Shown here: positions 32,090 to 47,348 of the stretch, in pieces
Numbering within the stretch: the stretch's first letter is position 1
Layout of the letters: each line of letters opens with the position of its first letter
NCBI RefSeq assembly: GCF_040954645.1
Contig: NC_092810.1
Span: forward strand, 73,580,660-73,644,659
DNA length: 64,000 nt
Direction of reading: 5' to 3'
Origin: Diabrotica undecimpunctata
Lineage: Eukaryota > Arthropoda > Insecta > Coleoptera > Chrysomelidae
Notes under the pieces: model-generated
What the model saw: only the letters and a program-made list of their open reading frames with translations
What the model was told of the DNA's origin: nothing
Database searches by the model: none
Translations under genes and position numbers: made by a program

Positions 32090-32470
32090 CTACCGACAGT
32101 TATTCCAAGTATTATTACTTGGAAGTTTAAAATTAACTATGAGCTAGACTAGACGAACCAATGCAGAGCACAGATAAGCCAAACTGACTTAAAAATTTAG
32201 AAAGAGTGCCCGATAATTTGTCAGTAAAAGTAACATAGAGATAGAAACCGCAAGAAAAAGTATGAGGAAGGACCCATAAAATTTGGATATATAATTTAGA
32301 GGAGAACCTTAAAGCTATGAACATCACGCAATGGGAAAGAAAAGTAGCCGACAGCGCAGAATGAAAGAATATTTTTAAGCTGGTCAGAACTCCCAAAGCG
32401 TTGTGGCGACAAGAGAGTAAGAATAAGCTACGGGTTCAACATTTGTTTGTTCGGTAATATCTTCTGATTT
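32090..32470 (+). pseudogene. LINE 3' coding end
   Basis: Reads RKKYEEGPIKFGY, then EENLKAMNITQWERKVADSA, EWKNI-type and LVRTPKALWRQESKNKL, across frame changes: the C-terminal tail of an RTE/R1-type LINE ORF2. 5'-truncated and broken. Confidence 0.6.
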
Positions 32471-32479
32471 TAAAGTTGG

Positions 32480-34790
32480 AATCAACGTATATTGACAATC
32501 CAGCTCTGGCTTTGTGGAAGTAGTTTAGTGTAGACATCACTACGTTTTTAACTGTATTTTTTATTATTTTTAAAATTTGTTCCTTATAAACAAATAGCTC
32601 AGGGCTCTATTCCGTTTATAAGAGTTAAAGTATTTTAGTGTGGGTAAATAGACCTTATATATTTGTTGGTTTTGGATTTGCTGATAAACGTTACAATACT
32701 AATGGTGGACATAATGAAAATGATATTTTTGAATGAGTGTCTTTGTTCAGTTTTTTTTTTATTAAAATGTCTTTATTGCTTTACGAGTTTAAGTAGTTTT
32801 ATTGAAATGAACTCGCATAAATATGAAAGGCTTAAGTTGCGGCTATGTGACCTTATTGGGGATAGTAGTTTAAGCCACAAAAAAGAAAAATTCTATAAGA
32901 CGTGTACCCAAAATTGAGGATCATTGATTTAAAAATATCCATATTTTCATTAGAAGTATAAAATATATGTCTTCAAAAACAAAGGACATTATTATATTAG
33001 AGTTCAGAAACACCAGCTTTTCAGAAAGATATTATCAGCATCATCACCATCATGTAGTTCTAAAATCCTAGGATGGATGGGTCTTAGCAAAACGCATAAC
33101 TTTTATCCAATTGGCTCGGTCTTCCATCCCACAATCGGAAGTCAAGTGGAATGTGTATTTTTTATAATAAAAAATATTAGTAATATATGATATTATGGGG
33201 GACAGTCAGACAAACATTGGGTATAAGAAACCTTTTGGTAGGAGAAATGAGTCCTCTTTTTTTAATAATATTCTCTCTAATTTTCATTTTTTACTAAGCG
33301 TTCAGAAAGTAATTCAAAATGTGTTTATTTTAAAGGTAGATGCAATATTGATTATAAGAGGTTAAAATAGTTTTTTTTTTATTTATGTTAGTGTTCCTAG
33401 TTTTGACACATTCTTGGAATATACATATAGTTCCGACTGATGGAAAAATCATGTCTTGATCTGTGCTAGAAAAAGTTATAATTGTTTGTTTAGATCACTT
33501 TAGATCACACAGTGGAAGATGGTTTATTAATCCGATATCATTAAAAAAATCCTTGAAATTAGAACTGCTACCAGACATCTTGTACTTTAAAACAGGTTCT
33601 GCGTAAAGTTTCTTCCAAAATTTTATATTGCTTTAAAATGAAAACGACTGTTCAATCTCAATATTTTAATTTATTTATGAGGTTATTTACCCTGCGGTAA
33701 AAAAAATCATTTGCAAAATACTATAATAGTAATTTCATATTGCGAATAGTATAATGTATAAGCTGCTCGGGATAAAGGTACAACTTGCTTTGCCTTTCTA
33801 ATGAATTTCTGTTTTATATTGCGAGCTTATAAATTAGAGTTGAACTTAGTTAATACGTTTAGTAATTTTGAAGTTACCTAACGTATATTTATTTTAAGCT
33901 ACTATTAAATCATTTACGCGACAACATTTGACTGCGTATTATTTCATACCGTCGAACGAGAAATCCGAACATAGCGCATTTGAATTATATATTGTTCCTT
34001 CGAGCAAAACAACATCAAAATTGCGTTAAAAAGGATTGTAACCTTTTAACCAGTTACCTTACAAGAACCAGTTAACCAGTTCCGTATAAGATCGGAGATA
34101 ACATTGAAAGTGTGGAGAAAAGAAACCAAAAAGCACCGTTATTAAATAAGTAGGAGCTTACAAGTTTAGCCTGTTATCTCTTAGCACCAGAGAAGCGGAA
34201 TAGCAGTCCATAAGCCTACTGTTCCAACTATTTGGTAGAAGTAGGAGCTAGCAAAGTCTAGAGACTACCAGTTCCAGTATAATTTGCAAGTCTAACGAAG
34301 AAACTATCATTTACAGCGGTGCCCAGTCCCATCCAGTGACGTACAGGATAACCTCGGAATAAAACAAAAGTTTCTGAATGTTTATTCTCGTTAGAGTAGT
34401 GGATTTTTTTGATAAATTAAAAGATTATTAAGGAAAAATAAGCCTAGTTTATCTATAATATTTGGTTAAAATATATATCTTTTATATTTAGTTACAAATC
34501 CAATAGTTTATTATTTGTTACTAATTACTTGTTATTTGAGACTCCTAATCTGAACTTATAAAAAATGGATTCTTCTAATTTAATATTTTATATATTTAAT
34601 AAATTATCATATTTATTGATAAAGATATTTCGATTTCTTTTCTTACTGGTTATTTTTTAGTTTACGGTTTTATATTTACTAACAAATACATTTCTGTTTT
34701 CGCTGGATGTTATTCCATTTAAAATTGTAAAATTGTGTTTAAAGCACTTTTAAATTCTTTACCCTTGGAGGTACGTTATAGTTTTTAAGG
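32480..34790. other. 2.3-kb stretch without recognised gene
   Basis: No supported coding sequence. ORF 32663-32917 has no recognisable motif. 33045-33180 may be a decayed SINE/LINE end; 33900-34380 is less AT-rich and could be an LTR or leader of the gag-like sequence that follows, but no terminal repeat pair was found. Confidence 0.4.
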
Positions 34791-34794
34791 CCAA

Positions 34795-35215
34795 TTTAGT
34801 TAAAGTTTAACTGCAACAAAAGAAATTAGGGCGTTTTGTGAGAAACGTTAAAAAGTCTTCAAAGAAAAGGAGAACGAGAGAATACTCGCTTGGAAACCTT
34901 AAAGGAACTTTGGAATGATTTTGTTGATCAATATAACAGGATCGAACGAAGTAGTTCCAAAGATGACAAATATTTTACATTTAAATTTTACGAAAAAGTA
35001 AAAAAGAAATACGAAGAAAGTAGGAAGAAATAAAAATAATTTAAGAAGGTTTTATACAAGTCTTCGACAAAAATTAGAGAAATAAAAATTATGATGGAGC
35101 AGCTTTATTAATTATTGGAAGATGACGGAAATGATAAAGATATAAAAAGGGATTTAATTGTAGAGATACAAAAAATAGACGCATTATTAATGGAACTAAG
35201 TAAATCTGAAGAATG
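34795..35215 (+). pseudogene. Gag-like fragment, possibly BEL/Pao
   Basis: Reads TRLETLKELWNDFVDQYNRI, then SSSKDDKYFTFKFYEKVKKK and, after breaks, a helical KDIKRDLIVEIQKIDALLME. The pattern 'LETL-x-ELW-x-x-F... YF-x-x-x-FYE' resembles the start of BEL/Pao or related gag proteins. A BEL RT fragment lies downstream at 37058, so both may be one element. Confidence 0.4.
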
Positions 35216-35449
35216 AAAAGGATGGCCTAGAAAAAGCGGAAATAGAAAATTTTGCATAATGGGAAAAAGGGTGCGGTTCAGCATTTTGTGAATTAGTGGT
35301 TCAAAAGTTGCTATTGTTTAATTAAGGTAGTTGTAGAGATGGTTGAAACTGAGGTTGCAACATGGTGGCTTGTTGAATGTTTTGTTGGTTTACGGATTAA
35401 TTACTTGTTTTAGCAGTTATATTGGAGTGACATGATCCTGATTTTGTGT

Positions 35450-36300
35450 TTGTTGGGTTTGCTATTTTTGGCTTACGTAAAGATGTTTCTTAAAGACTTA
35501 GGACCATTTTCTTTTGTAGTTTTTTGTATGCTTGATAGCCGTTGTAACTGACAGGATGATTTTTAGAACAGTTGGGACACTTTATTTCATTTTGTTTTCT
35601 TGGACACTGACTAGTGAAATGATCTCCTCTTCACTTGACAAAACGTAGATTTCTGTTATAAGTAAGGTATATCACGTTAAGGATGTGGAATTTAATTTCA
35701 AATATTGAGTTCATTTTCTAGATCCTCTAGTTCTGTTTATGAGTGAATATTTTTTAAAACTACTTGCAAACGACGATTTTCTTTTAGTTGGTATGAGTGA
35801 AATTAAGTTTTTTTTCTTCTTTGGAGCTTCGATGCTTCAAGAATAGTTGGAATAGTGGGAGGTATTCATCTATATTTTATCTAGATTATTGTTTAAGCTT
35901 TTCACAGTGTAGTCTTTGGATGCTGTTATATTTAGGAGTTCATAGAGAGATTTAATTTATGATAAATTATGTATAAAAACTGGTGGAGGTTTAGTTTATA
36001 AAACAGAATTATCATCGTCTTTTTTTTTGTGTAGTATTTTCCAGAGTTTAAAATCGATTACTGGTAGTCGTTAGTAGATTCAACCAGTAGTCTTTTAAAT
36101 TTGTTTGTTATGTCATTTTATCGTCTGGACTATCATCATTTCTTAAACTTTTCTTGTACTGTATTGTCGTTATTTGTTCTAGATCATTCGGCATATTAGA
36201 TGCTTCTGACGGTTGCTAAGTATGTATTGGCGGTTGTACAGAAGTAATAGATTGTGAATATTGTATTAATAGTGAAGGACTGCAAGAAGTTTGATAGATC
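35450..36300 (-). pseudogene. Jockey-type LINE ORF1 (gag-like) fragment
   Basis: On the minus strand, after a Lys-rich stretch, FDIKFHILNVIYLTYNRNL is followed by RFVK, a stop where the first zinc-knuckle Cys is expected, RGDHFTSQCPRKQNEIKCPN and CSKNHPVSYNGYQAYKKLQK. This is the tandem zinc-knuckle region with the preceding PRE_C2HC domain of Jockey-clade ORF1 proteins, which bind element RNA. The stop and other breaks upstream mark it as dead. It lies between the gag-like and RT fragments of a BEL-like element, on the opposite strand. Confidence 0.7.
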
Positions 36301-37057
36301 ATACCTTGGGGTTGATACTGTCCTGCTCCTGGCATCGGATTTTGGGATCAGTGGGTATAATGCATTTTGGACTACAGCATATTAAATATAACTATACACA
36401 ATTTATAATATTTTTTGTAACACAAACTTGTGAACTCATGGCACTAATTTATCCGTTGTCCGGACTATTTATTAAGCTATTATTTTCGTTTTCATTATTT
36501 TTTTTCTGTTTTTTGTTTAGTGCTAGACACTACCTTCTACCTCAATTGTTCATAAAAACAAAACAGTGTCTACCGTACCAATAACGACCACTACCTACGA
36601 AGTACTGTCGCCTGGAACATTACGCTCACCTTGGCATGTTGCAGGTAAACAGGTCAAATTCGGTCATATTTGAAAATGACAGAAAAAGGACAGACCACAG
36701 ACAACGGGCAAAGAAAACGATAATTTGTTTGGTATGTCACGAAGAACGACGAACGACTGTACAAAATTTCTAAGTCTACAAGTACGTGAAAGAAAAAACA
36801 TTTTAAAAGAAAAGCAATGGTGCGATAAATGATTACTACACAAAAGAGGAGTACCATGTTATTTCTCTTATAAATGTTTAGAATGTAATAGACAGCAGAA
36901 TTCATTGTTAAACATAGCAGAGAAAATAAATAGAGAGGTGTTTGGGGCAATAACGATTGCTTAAGAGAACAAAGTTTGCCAAAAGATATGAAGGCAGTCT
37001 GTAAAACACACGATAAAGGAGTATCAGTGATCAACAGTAACATATGATTCGACAGCA
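36301..37057. other. Stretch without secure assignment
   Basis: Possibly decayed BEL/Pao sequence upstream of the RT fragment; no motif can be placed with confidence. Confidence 0.3.
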
Positions 37058-37545
37058 ATGCTATACCTTGTATTAAGGACTATACAGGAATTACCTAAAG
37101 AAGAGAAATCAAGATATCCACTACCCGCAGCAATTGTTAAACACAACATGTATGTAGACGACGTGCTAGCTGGATCAGAAAAGTTGGCCGAAGCTCAAAG
37201 AGAATTAATAGAAATGTTCAAGAAAATTTTTTTTTTGTATTGAGAAAATAGCTTAGTAATAACCAAGATTTCACGAAAAACATACCGGGGAGCTAAAAAA
37301 GCATACCTTTGATCTCAAAGGAAGGATTTAGGCAAGGAAGATACACATAAAACGTTGGAAATTCACTAGTCGCCGGTTAAAGATATTAAATTTAAAATAA
37401 CTGTAACCACATATAACAAAATAACAAAGATGCTGGTGTTATCAGAAGTAACAAAAATATATCACCCATTAGGTGGATAAAAGGGCAACCACGAAGATAG
37501 AAAACGTTTGTAGCAAACAGTAGCCAAGTAACATAAATAGTAGAC
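37058..37545 (+). pseudogene. BEL/Pao reverse transcriptase fragment
   Basis: YPLPAAIVKHNMYVDDVLAG at 37110-37170 contains the YVDD catalytic box in the BEL/Pao context (usually ...T..YVDDVL.G), followed by AQRELIEMFKK. Later pieces are KDLGKEDTHKTLEIHWSP-like sequence and EVTKIYHPLGG, the region after the RT palm. It then jumps to a PRRWKTFVAN-like motif from the RNase H region, so an internal deletion is likely. Confidence 0.7.
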
Positions 37546-37559
37546 ACTACACTACTATA

Positions 37560-39325
<1,766 letters not shown>

Positions 39326-39329
39326 GATG

Positions 39330-40250
39330 TTTTCCTTTGTAGTTCACATAAATGTACATAATACTATTATTTGTGGTGCCACGAAAAAATCTACTCCAGG
39401 CACTGCATTTGTTTTTTTTTTCTGAGGTTTCTCTACTTGTACCATTAATTATTGTCTATATCTCGTTGAGCTTGCCTTGTTCCTTGGTTTCTTTGAAATC
39501 TGCTTTCATTATAATATTGTTGTATTACTTTTTAATTTTTCTGTAATTGTTGTTATATTCTTCTTTTTTTCTGTCAAAAGGGTTTTTTGTATTCGTATGT
39601 TGTATTTCTTTTCTTACCTTTATACGTTTTGTCCATATGATACATTTCTAAAGTGTCTGTTCAGGCACGTGATTCTTCGTCCTTAACACTTGTAATCGCC
39701 TTTCCTAAAGTGGTAAAATTTCTTGCTTTTATTATTGCTTTGTTCCTATCGTCTCTTAATTCATTTGTTAACGCGCTCATTGCACTTTGTTCGTTTACTT
39801 TTGCTAGCGCGTGTTCCGCTTCTCTGTCTCCATTTGCTTGTGCAATTGTTAGTTTTGCCATAAGGTTATTAAGAACTTTCCCTTAATATCGTTTATTAGC
39901 TCGGTATTTGAGACATAACTACTTAAGTAGGAATTTTGCTATTGGCGTCAGTTTAAAATTCAGGATATATTTTGTTAGTTAGGTTTTTCCATTATCATCC
40001 AAAAATTCATCATATAATTCACTTGCATCTATAATATATAGAAATGCCTAAGTCGAATCTTCTATGGTTCCTATGTGTGAGATAAGATTCTTTGCTGTTT
40101 TGGAACACATTTTTTTTTTCACAGTGTCAATATTTCTTATTCCTTTTCCTTAATTATATTTGCACCTTTTTACTATTTTCTCCTTTCTTGGCAATTTTAT
40201 TTTCGATAAGTCTGTCTTGTGTTGCTTACATAATAATAACAATATATAGC
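39330..40250 (-). pseudogene. Ty3/gypsy-like gag fragment
   Basis: The minus-strand ORF 39661-39861 reads MAKLTIAQANGDREAEHALA, SALTNELRDDRNKAIIKARN and TLGKAITSVKDEESRA; the last two match the end of a retroviral-type gag core (NELR...I..AR...TL..AI..VKDEE). Upstream, in another frame, DASELYDEFLDDNGKT fits the start of the same domain, and downstream TYKGKKRNTTYEYK fits the basic tail. Frameshifts and stops throughout. Confidence 0.5.
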
Positions 40251-41075
40251 TTCGCATATTGAGGATATCGTTAAAATAATAGTTTAATCGATAAATTGGC
40301 AATAGAAATTGTAAATGAATGAACTAATGTCTGATTAAAAAAATCTTCTATGCAGTAGTTGTACTTTTTAAATTTACTCAAGGTTTTTCCTCGAAAAAAA
40401 ATGTAGTCATAATTAACAAACATAATTAATTCAGTAATTTTTAGTTTTTCAGTTAATTTTTATTCAAAGAACCTATAATTATGGTGACTGTACCGTATTA
40501 AAAAAAATCACTCGCATATTATGGTCAAATATGTCTTTGTCTATTCACTTATGCGTTGGATCCAGGATTTGGCGCGTCCAACTTGAGCAGTTTTTGGATA
40601 AAAATTCCTTGGCCGATGTGACCTCGAAGTTATTTCCTCATTGCCAATACATTGTCCATCCAACGATAATAATAGCTAGTGCAAAGCATACTTCTCTTTA
40701 CTTTGACTGTTTTCAGTTTTATGGGTAGTGGTCGTGGATTTTATTGATTTTCATTTTCCATCTTTCCTCTTCTTCTTCTTGTTCTTGTTCTTGTTCTTCT
40801 TCTTCTTCTTTTATTTCTTTGCGGGTCAGAAGAGTGCTTCTATAAATACAAGATCTTCATGTAATGTTAAAGCCTAGTACGATATTCGAAGTCAATGGGG
40901 GAACTTCTTTGCTCCACTTTTTGCGGAGACAAATTAAGCACTTTTATTGGCAAAAAAGTTTTATTAAAGTCACCTACATTTAATTATTACAATATGTTGA
41001 CGAAGCTCATTTTAGCTACACAGTTAACGGTATTATCCAATTAGTAACAATGGCGGTAACAACAATATTAATAAT
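40251..41075. other. Stretch with a CTT-rich simple repeat
   Basis: 40765-40815 is (CTT)n/(CTTGTT)n, on the minus strand a GAAGAA tail that may end a LINE copy. No gene seen. Confidence 0.4.
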
Positions 41076-41079
41076 CCAA

Positions 41080-41295
41080 GATGAATACCTAGTATCCAAT
41101 TTATATACATTACAAGTTCATAGGACAAGAGGAAGGTCTCGTTAAAGGTAGATAGACGATGTAAAGGGGATCCTAACCTCTTAAACATTAGGCAATGGCC
41201 AACGAATGTATTCGGCATAGCAGAATGAAAAAAAGTTAAGCAGGCCAAGACCCACAAAGGGTTGTGCGCTATCAGAAGAAGAAAAAGAAGATATG
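41080..41295 (+). mobile_element. 5'-truncated LINE tail
   Basis: Reads RWIDDV-type sequence, LNIRQWPTNVFGIAEWKK and QAKTHKGLCAIRRRKRR across one frame change, ending in an AGAAGAAGAAAAAGAAG tail: the C-terminus and 3' end of an RTE/R1-type LINE. Confidence 0.65.
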
Positions 41296-41299
41296 TTCA

Positions 41300-44000
41300 T
41301 ATGAAAACTATGACACGAGTTTTGCAATATTGCAGTTTTAAAGTATGTTTTGCGCCGCTTGTGAATTATATATGTGTCATAATTAAGAAATGTGTCATAA
41401 TTAAGAATTACATAAATTATTTTTATAAGAAAGCAGTTATTTAAAATTATCTGCTCCCAATTCCTCGGAGACACAGTCTTTGTCAAATTTCATGCTATTT
41501 GTTTTAAGCTACAAGGATAATTTATTTCACCACTTTTATCTTTGTTAAAATTTTTAATATTAATGGAAGCTAAGTCGTACAGATCATAAAAATCAAGAAA
41601 TTTGAGCAAATCTATTTAATAAGCCCCTATTTTATTCTTATGTCCTTTTAGACTTCTAGCACTTTTATAAAGGTTGACCCAATTATTCATTGTAAATACC
41701 AATTTGTACTTTTATCGAGTCACCTTACATGTGCGAGTGACCAGACTCTAAGAACTTAAGTTCTATTTTTTGTAAATTTGCTATATTTTTAAAGAGATAG
41801 TAATATTACTGCGACTTGTTGATTTCGGTTTTGGCCGCCACAGTCATTACAAAATAAAGAATTATAAGTCACTACGGTAAGAAGCTATTTCAAAAACATA
41901 TAAATTTATCTTATTTCACTACTACCTCTATTGCCATGTAATTCATTCTAAGTATAGATTCAATGAGATGGATTTTGGCCTATTCCACCATATTGGATCC
42001 TATTGTGGTCTTACCACGTCTAGCCTTAAGCTATTTCTCTATAGCCATAACATAAATTTTTAAATTGTAAAAACTACTTTTTGGCGGATAATAAAATAGA
42101 GTCTTAAATATGAAAGCCGCACCAATCTTTGTAAGTCGAATGACCACATAAATGATGGATCATTTTTACATTTCAATTTATCGTTTTCTTTTGCTTTATT
42201 ACACTGATTTTTCCGAATTTTCTCGTGTCACTAATAGGTGACTGATCGTATTTAGAACAAGTCGCATACATCATAAAGTCGTTTAAAAAAGAGTTATTAT
42301 TATTACTGCAAATAAGCGACAGTATGTTTTTCGCCTCACTGCTTCTCTACTTATGTCCTTGCAAAAATTGTCTATACAAAAATTAAACATTTTTAAAATT
42401 ATTTCAAATACCCTTAATATGCATCAATAAATATATGTAGAAATATATTTATTTTTAAAGGCTGCACTAAAAGTGAGTAAAATGGGACATTGTTGAGACG
42501 GTTAATAAGCGCAAAATAAAAAAAAATCAAAACAACAATTTACAATTATCGATAAATTTTATAAAATATACAAAAACTACATAAATAGTTTGGTAGATGT
42601 TTGTATTTTTTATTTTTATATGAATCTTTTATCTTCGTAAATCCTATGCGCTGTTCCTATGCGCGTTCCTATATTGCATTCATCTTATTATTGAAGAAGT
42701 TTCTTATAATCTCCCATTTTTATTCTAATTTTTTTATCTTATCACCTAGTTTGTTTTTTTCTTTTCAGTTTTGTCTCAGACCTCGTATTATTTTTCAAGA
42801 TTTTAAAGATTTTGTGTCTCCTACATCTAGGTTCATGCCAGGTTTAAGCAGATTTGCTGTCATGCTCTATTATTTTGTTTTAGTATGTATTTTCCCCGCG
42901 CCATATTTTTTTTAGTTTTGAAAGCCTTCTTGGTTTTTGGAAGCTCATACATTTTTTTATTGAATTTTTTGAATATTTTCGATATAATTTTCGCATACCT
43001 TTTACAGTTCTACTTGTCTTGGTAGTGATCTACTTATCATCAGTGATATTATAAGAGACAAAAATACAGCCAGAGAATATCATGCTTCATACCAATAAAT
43101 AATTCTAATTTTAATACCAGTAACCAAACCATTTCTGTATAATCAGAATATTAATTAAGATATTAACTCGAATCGGTATATAAATTTAACAAATTGCTCA
43201 AATATAAAAATAATAATTAATTAGTATTCCACTATAATTAATTATAATTCATATTTGATATTGGATATCTAATAATAAATAGAAAATATTGTTAGGATAT
43301 ATTTGCTACAATATAATATTATTTTACTCAAAAATAATGGCTAAGTACATACACAAGTATGACTTACTACACTTGACATAGATCAATGTCTATTTGCCAT
43401 CTTGTAAACAAAAAATTAAAACTATTAAATCTTGGTACAAAATCGTTATAAACCTTTTTATGGTATGCATTACTATGATGCATATATTTTTTTAACAAAT
43501 ACTAATTTTAGAACGATTAGTTTGCTAAATAAATGACATATTTTAAAAATAAAACATCATCAGTAAATTACAGGCTTGCATAAAAATGCATATTTTATTG
43601 ACACATAACGAATGCGATTTTGAAAGTATCGACACATATATTATACTCCTACAGAATAAATAAAAAGAGAGGTCAAACATTTTCATATTTGGAATATTTA
43701 AACCATCCCATAAGCCTACCTCTTCAATTGTCACTTATAGTTGTCGATTAAGGTATATAATGACTAATTCAATAAAAATGAATATTCTGAAATATTATTT
43801 TCATAAATATACTGTAACTTGTATTTATACTTAAACATAATTAAAACAAATACTCAGAAATATCAAGCATAAGAAAATCAAAAAGAATATACACTTTGAT
43901 TTAGAAATAAAATATATAAAATTATTATTCTATACAATTTAAAATTTCTTCAAATATTTAGAAAATGATCAAACCTTTAATAATTTGATAGTTTAAACCA
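41300..44000. other. 2.7-kb AT-rich stretch without recognised gene
   Basis: No supported gene. ORFs at 42601-42915 and 43543-43734 have no recognisable motif. Contains a tandem TGTGTCATAATTAAGAA repeat near 41372-41406. Confidence 0.45.
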
Positions 44001-44004
44001 GAAA

Positions 44005-44250
44005 GTAGAAATCCGAAAATGGTTTATGAAACAAACTTCAGATTTTTGCTTAAAACTCTGTCTTCTACCAATTGCAAGGCAAAACAGACGATAAAAAAGA
44101 TGAAAAGAAAGACATGCGCAATCTAAAAATTGCATTCCACAACAAATCTACTCATCCAAGCAAGAATCTTTGGTGAACTGGTTTCTTGTACTCATAAAGA
44201 GTAAATATAAATAAAAGAAAAGACAGTTAAGATTTTATTTGATATTCCGT
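44005..44250. mobile_element. Degenerate copy of the hammerhead repeat
   Basis: Aligns with 10196-10430: GAAACAAACTTCAGATTTTT, AATTGCAAGGCA, TGCATTCCACAACA, GTTTCTTGTACTCAT and AGACAGTTAAGATTTTATTT. The ribozyme that should follow is not recognisable. An old member of the family. Confidence 0.65.
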
Positions 44251-44299
44251 ACATATTCTAGTGCTTCAGAATTCATAAATAGTTCTCTCGCAAATAGTT

Positions 44300-45240
44300 C
44301 TTTAACATATTATAAAGTTCTTAATGAAGTAATAGAATCAGTGTAAATAAAAGCATATCTCGTACTGGTTCTTATGTGGAGAGGTCGGTGTATATGATAA
44401 TATTTTTAATATTATACAGCTTGCTGTAAAATAGTTTAAACCTACCGGAGACGTTAAATTGTTTACCAGTCTTTTTCAGCTTCTACCAAGAAAATAATTT
44501 TTGGCTATGCAATAAGAAATTTTAAATATATATGCACCAGACATATAGATTTTACCTATATTTTGTCTATAGTTAAATATGCGAGGTATGATTAACATAT
44601 TGTTTTCTTAACTATTCGAATCTACTCCATTTTTCCTTAAGAAATTTAAGTAATATTCAGATTATTTCGAGCTCTTGTATTGTATTAGATTTTAAATCTT
44701 GCATTGATTGATTTAATATATTTTGCATTTAACTTATGAAGAATGAAAAATCGTAGTGGTTGGCTGTATATACCATAGTTTAAAAAAATGTAGTATAAAA
44801 AGTTTTCTTTATGTAATTGGTTTGTAGATTGGTTTGGATGTATTTGTTTACAAAGTGTTCCTTAAGTTTTTTTATATTAAGCGATCTTTCAGTGTTCCTC
44901 TATTCTTAATATGTTCCAAATTCCAAGTTACGATGTCCAATGCTGTTAATATTTGAAACAGAAGATAGAAAAAATCTAAATAAGTACAGATCCTAATCCA
45001 AGTAAGTTGGATTCAAAAAGAGATTTACCGGATATTTTCGCATTTACTTTTTTTATAAATATCTTCGTAATTCAACAGTTTTGAAATAAGTGTGAATACG
45101 CATTTTTAAGTGAGTTTGATTTTAACGTTACAAGGGAGCATTTCTCCGAGTATTGTGCGACCCCTTCTGTTATTTAATGTACCTTTTGCTTATTTCCTAA
45201 TTGTTTAAAAATAAATATATACAATTTTTAAGTCCAAAAA
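44300..45240. other. AT-rich stretch without recognised feature
   Basis: Nothing recognised; 45100-45240 may be the 5' UTR of the LINE that follows. Confidence 0.4.
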
Positions 45241-45246
45241 AGTAAC

Positions 45247-46800
45247 ATGGATGAGACCTCGGGTTTCAGTTTGTCACCCGAAAATAAGGACGTAGGGGAG
45301 GACAGGTATATAAATAATTTATTAAATTTAAATGATAGGTATAGATCTGAAGGTAAAGGCCCATATTATGTATACATAGAACATACTGATAAGAACTTTT
45401 CCAATTCAGGCAGACTTTTTCCAATCAGAATTGGTCATATTTTGTTAACAGACAACAATATAAAAACCTTTGAACCAGATGTTGTTGATGTAAAATTAGT
45501 TGGCGTAAATCGCGTTAAAGTTATTTTTAAGTCATACGATAAAGCTAATTATCTAATTAATAACAAAATTATTTCTAATGACAATTTAGTAGCATATATA
45601 CCGAAATGTTTTACTTATAAGAAATGTGTTCGAAGGAATGTAGATACATATTTTTCGGAAGAATGTTTAAAAAAAGCTATAATTCCTGAGAAAGAGATCA
45701 TTCAAGTGCAGCGCATAAAATGAAAAATAACAGATGATGACGGCAATATTTCATATGTAAACAGACAAATGATGATTGTTAAATTTTTAGGAAATAACCT
45801 TGCTCAAAATCAGATTAACTTATGCAACTTCTCTGTAGAATCATAATTAACACTGCTCTAGATCTAGAGATTGCCTAATATATAAGAAACAAAAAAATAT
45901 CAGACAAATTATGGTCAGAGAAAACATTACATTTAAAGAAGCTAAAAGAGTGCATGATAATCCAACTTACGCAAAGGTTTCTCAGTAATAATTGGTTCTC
46001 AGTTCATAATAATTCAACAATTTTTCCATCTCTTCTTAGTACGTCTCAAACCCCAAAGTTCAACTTTATTTTACGTCAACCCATCATCGTTTAAAATACT
46101 TTACCTAAAAGACAAGTGAAAAAACGCAAACCGTCTTCTCTGGATTCTTCACCTATTTTCTGCTCTTCCAGTTTGGCTAATGACTGTTGAATGTGGGATG
46201 TCCTACCAGATTCATTAGGTTTAGATTATTATTTAATTAAAAATTTAAAATTATTAGGGATACAGTTATAATAGATAAAAATCCAGCATCTTAATGGAAT
46301 GATAAATTCCCTGATTGGTCTGCATATTCAACTAAATTGGAAAATTCATCAACCAAGATTTAAATTTTAATCTATCAAGCTTCTCTGTCTTTATCGAAAA
46401 TGTTTCAGAGGCAGAATCTGCTACTATTCCCCTAAAAAGAACAAGAAAACAAGTAAAGCAACGCCTAATATGATAAGATACCGAGTGCTATAATATGTTT
46501 CGTCGCAGAAAAGAACCCCTCAACCAATATAAACGTGTCGCAAACTACACATATTATTGTCAGTACCAAAATGTAGCTATTACAAATAAATTACTATTTT
46601 ATAAGAAAGCTCGAGATAGTTGGATATTCTTTATAAATATGTAGTATTAAAAAAACACACACCTCACTAAAATTTGGCAATTAAAAAAAAAAAAGATCTA
46701 ATAAAGACTCGGGACAGGATCGAGCATAGTATTAACTGATACGGTGGATGATTTTTTTAAGTTTTTTGTTTCTAAATTTGCATCAAATAAAATCTACTTC
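45247..46800 (+). pseudogene. I-like LINE, ORF1 start plus displaced ORF2 piece
   Basis: 45247-45723 is an intact start of an ORF1 protein (MDETSGFSLSPENKDVGED), with GPYYVYIEHTDKNFSNSGRL, RIGHILLTDNN, VGVNRVKVIFKSYDKANYLI and AYIPKCFTYKKCVRRNVDTY, the usual N-terminal RNA-binding part of I/Jockey-type ORF1. Broken pieces (YVNRQMMIVKFLGN, TFKEAKRVHDNPTYAK) continue to 45990. From about 46170 the sequence instead matches the end of the endonuclease and the linker before the RT (WDVLPDSLGLDYY, YKKARDSWIFFIN), so the zinc knuckles and most of the endonuclease are deleted. Dead. Confidence 0.7.
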
Positions 46801-46809
46801 AGTAAATTG

Positions 46810-47340
46810 ATTTAGCAGAATTACGTTTAGCAATCAAACAATCTGGAGAGTTCGGTTGTGCATCTAAAACTGTAATGTTGTGTTCAATGTGGGCTCCGAA
46901 TATTTTTAATATTAACTTATTAATAAGTTTAAATTGTGAATCTCAGTGATATATTGAAATAAACTAAGTGTACAAACTCTTTACATAATATCCAGTTAAA
47001 ATAATATAAAATCAACTAGATTGTAATTACCTGTTGTTGATGTCAATAAACAAATCAAGTTTTATCATCAAAATAACCAATTTTAGTAAAGGCCCATATA
47101 CCTGTTTTAGCAGGTGTACAGGGTCGGACTTACTTTTCACATAACGTTTATTGAAATGAATTCAAACATGGAATCTCACAACAGTTAACAACAGTATCGA
47201 AACTACAATTTCCTTCCAAAGAACAGGCGATTATTTTTAGTGCCTTAGAAAACACCAAACTACAAGACTAACTTCTCCCGCTGGGAAATAAAATTAAACC
47301 GAAAAATATAATCTTCTCTTCTAGGTTATCTAATAATCGT
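46810..47340. other. Spacer between two LINE copies
   Basis: No gene seen. Ends in a tandem CGTATACGTATATGTATAAT motif at 47337-47375. Confidence 0.4.
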
Positions 47341-47348
47341 ATACGTAT

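Noticed and set aside
32663..32917. 84-codon plus-strand 'membrane' ORF
   Set aside because: T-rich DNA gives Leu/Phe runs by chance; no supporting signal.
36291..36584. 97-codon plus-strand ORF
   Set aside because: Hydrophobic, T-rich, no motif; the neighbouring sequence is a minus-strand Jockey ORF1.
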